Assembly: GCA_947567585.1 (NCBI GenBank) | Contig: CANONE010000044.1 | Location: 1 to 14,643, forward strand | DNA: 14,643 bases | DNA from: an uncultured Clostridia bacterium | GTDB lineage: Bacteria > Bacillota > Clostridia > Oscillospirales > Acutalibacteraceae | Direction: 5' to 3' | Shown: piece after piece, positions 5,063 to 11,323 of the stretch | Numbering within the stretch: position 1 is the first letter of the stretch | How the letters are laid out: every line of letters begins with the position of its first letter | The notes under the pieces: generated by a model | Told to the model about the DNA's origin: nothing | Databases searched by the model: none | The model's input: only the letters and a program-made list of their open reading frames with translations | Position numbers and translations under genes: made by a program

Positions 5063-6955
5063 TTATAGAACCGAGCACACCTTCTGGGCAAAACCCGCCG
5101 GGTCCTCAATGGCTACGCCCTCAATAAGCAGCGCCTGATCATACAAAATTTCCGCATAAAGCTTTAGTTTTTCCGGATCGCTTTCCAAAAGCCCGCAAAG
5201 CTTCTGGAATACCGGATGATCCGGGTTCAGCTCCAGCACCCGCTGGGCCTGGATCTTTTCCCGGGCGGGCATGGAGTTGAGCACCTTTTCCATTTCGGTG
5301 GAAATCATTCCCTCGGTAGAGATGCAGGCCGCGTGGCTCTTTAGGCTCCCAGAAAGCTTCACTTCCTTCACCTTGCCCTCCAGGGCCTTTCCCATAGCCT
5401 CCAAAAGGTCCTTGTGGCCCTCTGAAAGCTCCTTGGCCCGCTCCTTCTCCTCTTCGGACTGCAAATCCAAGCCCTCGGAGGAAATGTTCTTGAATTCCTT
5501 CTCCTGATACTTTTCCAGAACCCGCAGGGCGAACTCATCCACATTGTCCGTCAGGCACAAAAGCTCATAGCCCTTCTCCTTCAGCGCTTCCGCCTGGGGC
5601 AGCGCCTGTACCCGCTGGACAGTCTCCCCACAGCCATAATAAATATACGGCTGCTCCGGCTTCATCCGCTCCACATACTCTTTAAGGGTGACGGGCTTCT
5701 CCCCCTGGGAGCTCATAAACAGCGCCAGGTCCTTGAGTTCGTCCTTTTTTGCTCCATAATTGTCATACATGCCGTACTTTAGCTGCAAACCGAAGTTCTT
5801 AAAGAATTCCTCATACTTTTCCCGGTCGTTTTCCAGCATGGACCGGAGTTCGCTGGCAATCTTTTTCTCCAAACGCCCGGCAATCAGCTTTAACTGCCGG
5901 TCATGCTGCAGCATTTCCCGGGAGATGTTCAGGGAAAGATCCTGAGAGTCTACCAAGCCCTTCACAAAGCTAAAGCAGTCCGGCAGCAGGTCGGCGCACT
6001 TGTCCATAATCAGCACGCCGCTGGCGTAGAGCTGCAGGCCCTTTTCATACTCCCGGGTATAGTAGTCCATCGGCGCGTTCTTGGGGATAAACAGCAGGGC
6101 GCTGTAGGTGGCGGCCCCTTCGGTGGAGGTGCGGATCACCCGGACCGGGTCCTGCCAATCAAAAAACTTTTCCTTGTAAAAATTGTTCAGCTCCTCGTCC
6201 GTTACCTCAGACTTGGCCTTCTTCCAAATAGGCGTCATGGAGTTGAGGGTTTCCATCTCAAAGTAGGTGTCGTACTCCGGGTCCTTGCCGTCCGTGCCGG
6301 CACCCTCCTTGAGCTTGGACTTCTTCATCTCCATCTTAATAGGATAGCGGATATAGTCCGAATACCGCTTTACCAGCTGGCTTACCCGGTACTGCTCCAA
6401 AAAGTCAGAGTAGTTCTCCTCCTCGCCGTCCGGCTTGATGGTAAGGGTAATTCTTGTGCCCCGCTCTTCCATGGCGCCGGGCACAATCTCATACCCCTCC
6501 AGGCCCGAAGACTGCCAGGTCCAGGCTTCATCCGCCCCAAAGGCGCGGCTTTCCACCACCACCCGGTCGCTGACCATAAACGCCGAATAGAAGCCCACGC
6601 CAAACTGGCCGATAATATCCACGCCATCCTTTTTCTCGTTTTCATTCTTAAACTGCAGGGAACCGCTTTTGGCGATAACGCCCAGATTGTTATCCAGCTC
6701 TTCCTTGGTCATGCCAATGCCGTTGTCCGTAATGGTCAAGGTGCGGGCTTCCTTGTCCAGGTCAATGCGGATAAAGAAGTCTTCCCGGGAAAGGCCGGTT
6801 TCGCCGTCCTCAAAGCTCCTGTAGTAGAGCTTGTCAATGGCGTCGCTGGCATTGGAGATCAGCTCCCGCAGGAAAATTTCCTTGTGAGTATAAATAGAGT
6901 TGATCATTAGGTCCATCAGGCGCTTACTTTCCGCCTGAAATTCTTTGAGTGCCAT
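5063..6955 (-). CDS. htpG: Molecular chaperone HtpG (Hsp90)
   Basis: A 630-residue bacterial Hsp90, cytoplasmic and ATP-driven, which helps client proteins mature. The N-terminal GHKL ATPase domain (about 1-215) shows LRELISNASDAIDK with the catalytic Glu31 and Mg-binding Asn35, DNGIGM with Asp77, and the GQFGVGFYSAF lid motif. The middle domain (about 225-490) and C-terminal dimerisation domain follow at full length. The true start is ATG 6955 (MALKEFQAES): the frame stays open upstream to a TTG at 7000, but that 15-residue extension has no counterpart in the family. A purine-rich AAAGGAAG lies 13 bases before the ATG, a rather long spacing. It is the first gene of an operon with the CPBP protease and tadA, driven by the promoter at 7021-7049. 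No CIRCE (HrcA) element is seen. Confidence 0.97.
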   Translation of the reverse strand: MALKEFQAESKRLMDLMINSIYTHKEIFLRELISNASDAIDKLYYRSFEDGETGLSREDFFIRIDLDKEARTLTITDNGIGMTKEELDNNLGVIAKSGSLQFKNENEKKDGVDIIGQFGVGFYSAFMVSDRVVVESRAFGADEAWTWQSSGLEGYEIVPGAMEERGTRITLTIKPDGEEENYSDFLEQYRVSQLVKRYSDYIRYPIKMEMKKSKLKEGAGTDGKDPEYDTYFEMETLNSMTPIWKKAKSEVTDEELNNFYKEKFFDWQDPVRVIRTSTEGAATYSALLFIPKNAPMDYYTREYEKGLQLYASGVLIMDKCADLLPDCFSFVKGLVDSQDLSLNISREMLQHDRQLKLIAGRLEKKIASELRSMLENDREKYEEFFKNFGLQLKYGMYDNYGAKKDELKDLALFMSSQGEKPVTLKEYVERMKPEQPYIYYGCGETVQRVQALPQAEALKEKGYELLCLTDNVDEFALRVLEKYQEKEFKNISSEGLDLQSEEEKERAKELSEGHKDLLEAMGKALEGKVKEVKLSGSLKSHAACISTEGMISTEMEKVLNSMPAREKIQAQRVLELNPDHPVFQKLCGLLESDPEKLKLYAEILYDQALLIEGVAIEDPAGFAQKVCSVL

Positions 6956-7020
6956 AATGTAAGGGTTACTTCCTTTCTTGCCCAACCTTCCGGGGGCCAA
7001 ACTTAGAATCGTTACCCTAT

Positions 7021-7049
7021 ATTATAAAATTTCCCATCCCCGCAGTCAA
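7021..7049 (-). promoter_or_regulatory. htpG operon promoter
   Basis: TTGACT (7044-7049), a 17-base spacer and a perfect TATAAT (7021-7026) on the minus strand. Transcription would start near 7014, about 60 bases before the htpG ATG. Confidence 0.85.
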
Positions 7050-7051
7050 GG

Positions 7052-7063
7052 CTAACATGTTAG
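7052..7063. promoter_or_regulatory. 12-bp palindrome abutting the htpG -35 box
   Basis: CTAACATGTTAG is a perfect 12-base palindrome that begins two bases upstream of the htpG -35 hexamer, a typical site for a transcription factor. A related sequence (TAACATGTCA, 9207-9216) lies just upstream of the promoter of the YbjQ-ABC operon. The regulator is unknown. Confidence 0.35.
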
Positions 7064-7130
7064 TGTTCATAGGAGGGGTTTTCCGGCAGCACCGCACAAA
7101 AATTGCGCGCTGGACGCCCTGCGGCCCGCC

Positions 7131-7925
7131 TTATTCCCTGCCCAGCAGCGCTTCATAGGTAAAAGACCCAGCGGCCCTTTTCAGCAGTATAGCCGCCAGC
7201 GCCGCGCAGGCCAGACCCAGGGCCAACAAAACCCATGCGTTTACCAGAAGGATCCCGCTGAACTGGCCCGCCACTAAAAGAATGACCGGCAGAATGAGAA
7301 ACACTGCCCCCTGCTGCGCATCCTCCACGCTTTTGGCCTTGGCGGATACCCGCACAATCAGCGTTACCGCAATCAGCGACACGCCCGGGGAAACCAGCAG
7401 CATCACCAGCAGCCAGGAAAGCCCCGGCAGTACCGGCCCGCCCGCCAAAAGCGCCGCTTCTGTCTCCAACACCGCCAGCATCACCCCGAAGGAGGCCAGG
7501 GACGCCATCTCGCTGAGAAAAAATGCCGCCAGCACTTTGGCCCGGAAAATCTGTTTTAGAGAGAGGGGGCTATAAAGCAGGGTCTCTAGGGTGCGCTTTT
7601 CCTTTTCTCCCACAAAGCTTACCGCCGCCATTACGGTGGCCGCCATAATGGGAATCATCAAAAAGAACACCGGCATCACGTAGTTGAGTACGACTTTGAC
7701 CATGACGCTCTCCAGGCTTCCCTCCGCTTCGTTTATGGGCAGCAAATCCAAAAGACGGCCAATATCCTGTTTCTGGTCCGGAAGGAATTTGGCTATTAGA
7801 ATAAAAATAGTCGGGAGTACCACCGTCAGGACCGCCGGTACTACCAGCAGGGCTGCCAACATCCGCCTGTTGGACACAATGCCGCGCAGGTCCTTTTTGA
7901 TAATCGCCGCCATCTGTCCATTCAT
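7131..7925 (-). CDS. ABC-2 type transporter permease
   Basis: A 264-residue membrane subunit with about six hydrophobic segments (clear ones near 22-45, 83-105, 125-150, 165-190, 205-222 and 228-246). The loop EKEKRTLETLLYSPLSLKQI (108-127), with Glu-Lys and Thr-Leu-Glu followed by a Pro-Leu-Ser, is the hallmark of ABC-2 export permeases that bind the ATPase coupling helix. The overall plan resembles NatB-like permeases, but the substrate cannot be deduced. Its ATG (7925-7923) overlaps the stop of the ATPase gene by 4 bp (ATGA), so the subunits are translated in tandem and almost surely form one transporter. I see no convincing terminator between its stop and the htpG promoter, so some read-through into htpG is possible. 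Confidence 0.9.
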   Translation of the reverse strand: MNGQMAAIIKKDLRGIVSNRRMLAALLVVPAVLTVVLPTIFILIAKFLPDQKQDIGRLLDLLPINEAEGSLESVMVKVVLNYVMPVFFLMIPIMAATVMAAVSFVGEKEKRTLETLLYSPLSLKQIFRAKVLAAFFLSEMASLASFGVMLAVLETEAALLAGGPVLPGLSWLLVMLLVSPGVSLIAVTLIVRVSAKAKSVEDAQQGAVFLILPVILLVAGQFSGILLVNAWVLLALGLACAALAAILLKRAAGSFTYEALLGRE

Positions 7926-8830
7926 ACCGTTTCCCCCCTATGCCCGGTTAATGCAAAATACACGTCCTCTAAAGAGGGCAAGGCCGCAGATACATGGTAA
8001 ATGTCTCCACCCGCCGCCACAACCTCCCGCACCATCTGTGGGATCTCCCTTTCCGATTCCACCTGGGCCTCATACTCCCCGGGCCCTGTCCGCTGGAAAG
8101 CCGCTGTTCCCCGGCTGGCCCGCAGCCGCACCCTGACGCCTGTCCGGACCAGCCCCCGCAGTTCTTCCAGCGTACCCCGGGCCAGCAGCTTGCCCTGATC
8201 CATAAGCCCATAGCAGGTGCATACCTCCTGGGCATATCGAAGCTGGTGGGTGCATAGGAATACCGTAATTCCCTGCTCCTGGGCCATGTCGCGGATCATC
8301 CGGTGAACGTTCTGGGCGCTTTCAGGGTCCAGGCCGGAGGTGGGTTCGTCTAAAAACAGCACCTTTGGCCGGTGAATCAGCGCCCGTGCCAAAGACAGGC
8401 GCTGGCGCATGCCTGTAGAGTAGGTCCCCAGCTTCTTGTCCTTGGCCTGCGTTAATTCCAGCTGGTCCAATAGATGGAGGGCCCGTTCCCGGCCTTCCCC
8501 GGCCCGCAGTCCAAAGACCGATCCATAGAAAAGGAGATTCTCAAGGCCCGTCATCCCATCGTACATCTGGGCGTGCTCCGTAACCACCCCGGAAAGGGCG
8601 TGGGCCTTTTCCGGCTGAGCCCCGGGATCCACCCCAAAGACCGCGCAGCCGCCTTCCGTGGGGGATAAAACTCCTGTCAGCAGTTTCACGGTGGTGGTCT
8701 TGCCAGCCCCGTTGGGTCCTAAAAACCCGAATACCTCCCCTGGGTGAAGAACAGCCGTCACGCCGTCTACCGCCCGCTTCCCTCCTGGGAAAATTTTGGT
8801 AGCCGCCTTTAGCTCTACTGCCTCCGTCAT
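7922..8830 (-). CDS. ABC transporter ATP-binding protein (exporter type)
   Basis: A 302-residue cytoplasmic ATPase. Walker A is GPNGAGKTT (38-46), the ABC signature is the variant YSTGMRQR (137-144), Walker B is VLFLDE (157-162), the D-loop SGLDPES follows, and the switch His195 is in FLCTHQ. The NBD ends near residue 225. The remaining ~75 residues form the accessory tail common in the CcmA/NatA group that pairs with ABC-2 permeases, including a segment from about 230 to 290 ending in SLEDVYFALTG. At the Q-loop position the sequence reads VVTEHAQMY (82-90), as in many drug or ion exporters. Its ATG overlaps the stop of the YbjQ gene (ATGA) and its own stop overlaps the permease start the same way. 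The substrate is unknown. Confidence 0.94.
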   Translation of the reverse strand: MTEAVELKAATKIFPGGKRAVDGVTAVLHPGEVFGFLGPNGAGKTTTVKLLTGVLSPTEGGCAVFGVDPGAQPEKAHALSGVVTEHAQMYDGMTGLENLLFYGSVFGLRAGEGRERALHLLDQLELTQAKDKKLGTYSTGMRQRLSLARALIHRPKVLFLDEPTSGLDPESAQNVHRMIRDMAQEQGITVFLCTHQLRYAQEVCTCYGLMDQGKLLARGTLEELRGLVRTGVRVRLRASRGTAAFQRTGPGEYEAQVESEREIPQMVREVVAAGGDIYHVSAALPSLEDVYFALTGHRGETV

Positions 8831-9138
8831 GCAAACTTCACCGCCGTTCCATAGGCCATGACCTCCGCCGCCCCCGCCATAATGGAGGATGTGGCGTACC
8901 GGGTACAGACAATGGCGTCCGCCCCCATGGCCTCTGCCTGGGCGATCATCCGCTGGGTGGCCAGCTCCCGGGCGTCGTCCATCATCTGGGTGTAGGCTTT
9001 CAGTTCGCCGCCCACCAGCGTCTTAAAGCTCTGGGAAATATCGCTGCCGATATGCCTGGACTGTATCGTACTGCCCCGCACCAATCCCAGGTGACGAATT
9101 TCCTTTCCGCTGACGGTCTCTGTGTTCACTACGATCAT
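8827..9138 (-). CDS. YbjQ/UPF0145 family protein (DUF74)
   Basis: A 103-residue soluble protein of the YbjQ family (Pfam PF01906, putative heavy-metal-binding domain), whose members form pentamers; no biochemical role is firmly known. Recognisable features are the N-terminal strand VVNTETVSGKEI, the central GLVRGSTIQSRHIGSD, a long helix with DDARELATQRMIAQAEAMGADAI (split around Glu-Leu), and the closing strand VMAYGTAV. The start is taken as ATG 9138, eight bases after AGGAG; the upstream in-frame GTG at 9147 overlaps the ribosome site. It is the first gene of a three-gene operon with an ABC ATPase and permease, joined by ATGA overlaps, and has a near-consensus promoter. The strict coupling suggests that it works with the transporter, which is an inference. 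Confidence 0.9.
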   Translation of the reverse strand: MIVVNTETVSGKEIRHLGLVRGSTIQSRHIGSDISQSFKTLVGGELKAYTQMMDDARELATQRMIAQAEAMGADAIVCTRYATSSIMAGAAEVMAYGTAVKFA

Positions 9139-9168
9139 GCTGTCCACTCCTTATAGTGTTTTGATATC

Positions 9169-9197
9169 ATTATAGTATCCTTTCCATGCGCGGTCAA
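9169..9197 (-). promoter_or_regulatory. Promoter of the YbjQ-ABC operon
   Basis: TTGACC (9192-9197), 17 bases, TATAAT (9169-9174) on the minus strand. Transcription would start near 9162, about 25 bases before the start codon, so the leader is very short. It is divergent from the SdpI-family promoter 60 bases away. Confidence 0.87.
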
Positions 9198-9256
9198 GGG
9201 AAACTATAACATGTCAGATTTTTGTAAGAAATGGGCAGGGCCAGCCAAAATATCAG

Positions 9257-9285
9257 TTGACTTCCCCTCTCCCTTCTGCTATCAT
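9257..9285 (+). promoter_or_regulatory. Promoter of the SdpI-family gene
   Basis: TTGACT (9257-9262), 17 bases, TATCAT (9280-9285). Transcription would start near 9292 and reach the ATG at 9330 after about 38 bases. Confidence 0.75.
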
Positions 9286-9329
9286 TTTTATAGAAAGGCT
9301 TTAAAACATTCAGGCTTGGAGGGTTTTGT

Positions 9330-9749
9330 ATGGGTATGTGGTTTTTCTCTCTTTTTTCCTGCCTGCTGATTCCCGGCACCATGGTCTTCTTTGGCTTGCT
9401 ATGGAAGAAGCGCCCGCCCAAGGACGTCAACCCCCTATATGGCTACCGCACCAGCATGTCCAGCAAAAGCCCGGCCACCTGGGCCTTTGCCCACGCGGTG
9501 GTCAGCCGCCTGTGGCGGCGGTGGGGAATTGTAAGCCTTTGCGGTTCGCTGGCATGCTTTATTCTTGGGTCTTTCGCCCTGGCCGGCTGGCGCTGGGCGG
9601 ACCTGTGCGCGCCGGAGGCGGTAGACGCCCAAGGCATTCTCCTGCTGATTATCGTCACCATCCAGCTCATCCTTTTCATTGGCTCTATTTTCCCGGTAGA
9701 GCGCGCCCTAAAGCGCGCCTTCCACAGCGACGGCACGCCCCGCGCCTAA
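9330..9749 (+). CDS. SdpI-family membrane protein
   Basis: A 139-residue protein with three hydrophobic segments (about 4-23, 66-86 and 102-122). After the first segment comes NPLYGYRTSMSSKSPATW (34-51), the conserved Asn...Gly-Tyr-Arg-Thr...Ser...Trp loop of the SdpI family (PF13630). In Bacillus subtilis SdpI is the membrane immunity protein and signal receptor for the SdpC toxin, but most family members are stand-alone proteins of unknown role. Here no SdpC-like toxin or SdpR-like ArsR repressor gene is seen in the window, so immunity is not supported beyond family membership. GGAGG lies six bases before ATG 9330. The gene has its own promoter, is divergent from the YbjQ-ABC operon, and ends in a terminator shared with a convergent gene. 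Confidence 0.85.
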   Translation: MGMWFFSLFSCLLIPGTMVFFGLLWKKRPPKDVNPLYGYRTSMSSKSPATWAFAHAVVSRLWRRWGIVSLCGSLACFILGSFALAGWRWADLCAPEAVDAQGILLLIIVTIQLILFIGSIFPVERALKRAFHSDGTPRA

Positions 9750-9753
9750 AAAA

Positions 9754-9784
9754 CCCCGGCCCGCCCTTAGTAGGCGAGCCGGGG
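9754..9784. terminator. Bidirectional terminator between SdpI and desulfurase genes
   Basis: CCCCGGC (9754-9760) pairs with GCCGGGG (9778-9784), with an inner CCGCC/GGCG stem. On the minus strand it is followed by TTTTTT, on the plus strand by CTCTTTAT. It starts five bases after one stop codon and ends five bases before the other, so it serves both convergent transcripts. Confidence 0.88.
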
Positions 9785-9788
9785 CTCT

Positions 9789-10925
9789 TTATATCCTGCT
9801 AACAGTTCTGGCCAGCGCGTCCAATTCCTCCCGTTTCGTAAATACAGAAGGAGACGCCCGCACCGTGCCGCCCTGAAGCGTGCCGAACTTCCGGTGGGCC
9901 GCCGGGGCGCAGTGGAGGCCGCAGCGTACGGCAATGCCGGCCTTGCCCAGCACATCGCCCACTGTCTCGCTGGGAAGCCCTTCCACATTGAAGGAGAGCA
10001 CCGGGACAAACCAGGGAGCCTTGGGAGCCGGCGTGTAAAGCTTCACCTTCGGCAGCTGGGAGAGCTTGTTCCGAAGGTAATTCACCTTGGCCATTTCTTC
10101 GCTGTAAATTTTCTCCTGACCCTGCCGCTTTACAAATTCCATCCCCGCCCAAAGGCCCAGTATGCCCGGGACATTGACGGTGCCGGGCTCGTACCGTTCG
10201 GGAGGGTCCTCCGGCTGAACGAGGCTCTGGGACATGGTGCCCGTGCCCCCTTCTACCAAAGTAGCCAACTTGTCCGCCGGGTCTCGGAAAATCAACATGC
10301 CCGTGCCCATGGGGCCGTAAAGGCCCTTGTGTCCGGCGCAGCAGAGGAAGTCAATGCCGCTTTCCTGGATATGGATGGGCACTACCCCGCCGGACTGAGC
10401 CGCGTCCACACAGATTTTCGCCCCGTACTGATGACACAGGGCTGCCAAACGTTCCACCGGCACCCGCACCCCAAACACATTGGAAGCCTGGGTACAACAG
10501 AGCAGCCGGGTATTGGGGCGCAGGGCCTTTCGGAAGGATTCCAAAGTGGCGTCGTTATCTCCAGGCGCCACCTCCGCCGCGGTATAACTGATCCCCTGTT
10601 CCGCCAGCACGGTAAGGGGCCGCATCACCGCGTTGTGTTCAATATCCGTAACCACCACATGGTCTCCGGGCTTTAGATATCCCTTCAGCACCAGGTTCAG
10701 CGCCTGGGTACAGCTGGGCTGGAATACCACGCATTCCGGTCCTGGGGCGCCAAAAAGTCCGGCGGCGCATTGGCGGCACTTGTATATTGCCTGGCCGGTA
10801 TTCACGCTCATGGCAAAGCCCCCCCGGCCCGGGTTTGCCCCGTAGTCCGCAAAGGCTTTGGCCACCGTCTGCCGCACGGACATAGGTTTGGGGTAGGTGG
10901 TGGCGCTGTTGTCCAGGTAAATCAT
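9789..10925 (-). CDS. Cysteine desulfurase-like class V aminotransferase
   Basis: A 378-residue PLP enzyme of the NifS/SufS/CsdA fold, closest in style to the stand-alone cysteine desulfurase family (TIGR01977 type). The cofactor residues are visible: Asp174 in CVDAAQS, His97 in DIEHNA, and the Schiff-base Lys200 in CCAGHKGLYG. The catalytic Cys339 lies in VRCGLHCAP, where SufS-like enzymes have RxGxHCA. Removal of sulfur (or selenium) from cysteine or selenocysteine to form a protein persulfide is the expected reaction. ATG 10925 is preferred (MIYLDNSATT, the usual N-terminus); it overlaps the DUF3343 stop as ATGA, and GGAGGG lies just upstream. An in-frame GTG at 10940 adds five residues. 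Its partner is the DUF3343 carrier rather than SufU, IscU or the suf cluster, so general Fe-S assembly is less likely than directed S/Se delivery. Confidence 0.92.
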   Translation of the reverse strand: MIYLDNSATTYPKPMSVRQTVAKAFADYGANPGRGGFAMSVNTGQAIYKCRQCAAGLFGAPGPECVVFQPSCTQALNLVLKGYLKPGDHVVVTDIEHNAVMRPLTVLAEQGISYTAAEVAPGDNDATLESFRKALRPNTRLLCCTQASNVFGVRVPVERLAALCHQYGAKICVDAAQSGGVVPIHIQESGIDFLCCAGHKGLYGPMGTGMLIFRDPADKLATLVEGGTGTMSQSLVQPEDPPERYEPGTVNVPGILGLWAGMEFVKRQGQEKIYSEEMAKVNYLRNKLSQLPKVKLYTPAPKAPWFVPVLSFNVEGLPSETVGDVLGKAGIAVRCGLHCAPAAHRKFGTLQGGTVRASPSVFTKREELDALARTVSRI

Positions 10926-11149
10926 GGAGCCCCCTCCCACTCCACGCGGCCAAGAATCTTGATGTGATTTTCCCGCAGGATATATTCCGCCTCATCCGTA
11001 CCCTGAGGCACATAGACCCCATATCCGCAGCCAGTGGCCGCGGTGGGAGGGATCCTCTCAATAGTGGCGCGAAAGCCCCTTTTAAAGAGAATATCGCGGC
11101 TTTTCATGGCATAGGTCACTGAGCTTACCATAATCAAGGGCTTGCCCAT
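10922..11149 (-). CDS. DUF3343 protein, putative Se/S carrier
   Basis: A 75-residue protein matching the DUF3343 family (PF11823, putative Se/S carrier-like). It is a small alpha/beta fold: strand IMVSSVTYAMKS (6-17), helix with a second strand FRATIERIPP (26-35), and the invariant Cys41 in ATGCGYGVYV, where the family has Ser-Gly-Cys-Gly; this Cys is the presumed site of a persulfide or perselenide. Start ATG 11149 has GAGGTG seven bases upstream. Its stop overlaps the start of the desulfurase gene by 4 bp, so the two are co-translated; a carrier that takes S or Se from the desulfurase is the natural reading but is an inference. No selA, selB, selD or yedF is visible in the window. I found no convincing promoter in the 137 bases upstream (11150-11286). 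Confidence 0.85.
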   Translation of the reverse strand: MGKPLIMVSSVTYAMKSRDILFKRGFRATIERIPPTAATGCGYGVYVPQGTDEAEYILRENHIKILGRVEWEGAP

Positions 11150-11286
11150 ACAATCTCACCTCTTCACAATTTTACGACTTTTGCCGCTTGTTCTATGGTA
11201 TGCAAAGGGGTGGTTTTGGTGCCTAAAGCCACGGGCCGCCGCCAGCTATTGCTTGAGTGGGAACAGCCATGGGCCTAGGGCAAAAA

Positions 11287-11314
11287 GAAAAGCCTCCTAA
11301 AACGGAGGCTTTTC
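11287..11314. terminator. Terminator after the SLH-lysozyme gene
   Basis: A symmetrical 11-bp stem GAAAAGCCTCC/GGAGGCTTTTC (11287-11297/11304-11314) with a six-base loop, ten bases after the stop codon of the minus-strand gene. The minus strand continues with TTTTTG. It could also stop plus-strand transcripts, but no plus-strand gene ends here. Confidence 0.85.
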
Positions 11315-11323
11315 TTTATAAGC

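Noticed and set aside
5903..6910. A long plus-strand frame opposite htpG
   Set aside because: It mirrors the codon pattern of htpG on the other strand, with no start signal and no recognisable product.
6956..7000. N-terminal extension of HtpG from TTG 7000
   Set aside because: HtpG proteins begin at the MALKEFQAES position, and the extension is simply translated leader.
7052..7075. CIRCE/HrcA element at the htpG promoter
   Set aside because: TTAGTGTTC resembles one CIRCE half-site, but the inverted GAGTGCTAA partner is absent.
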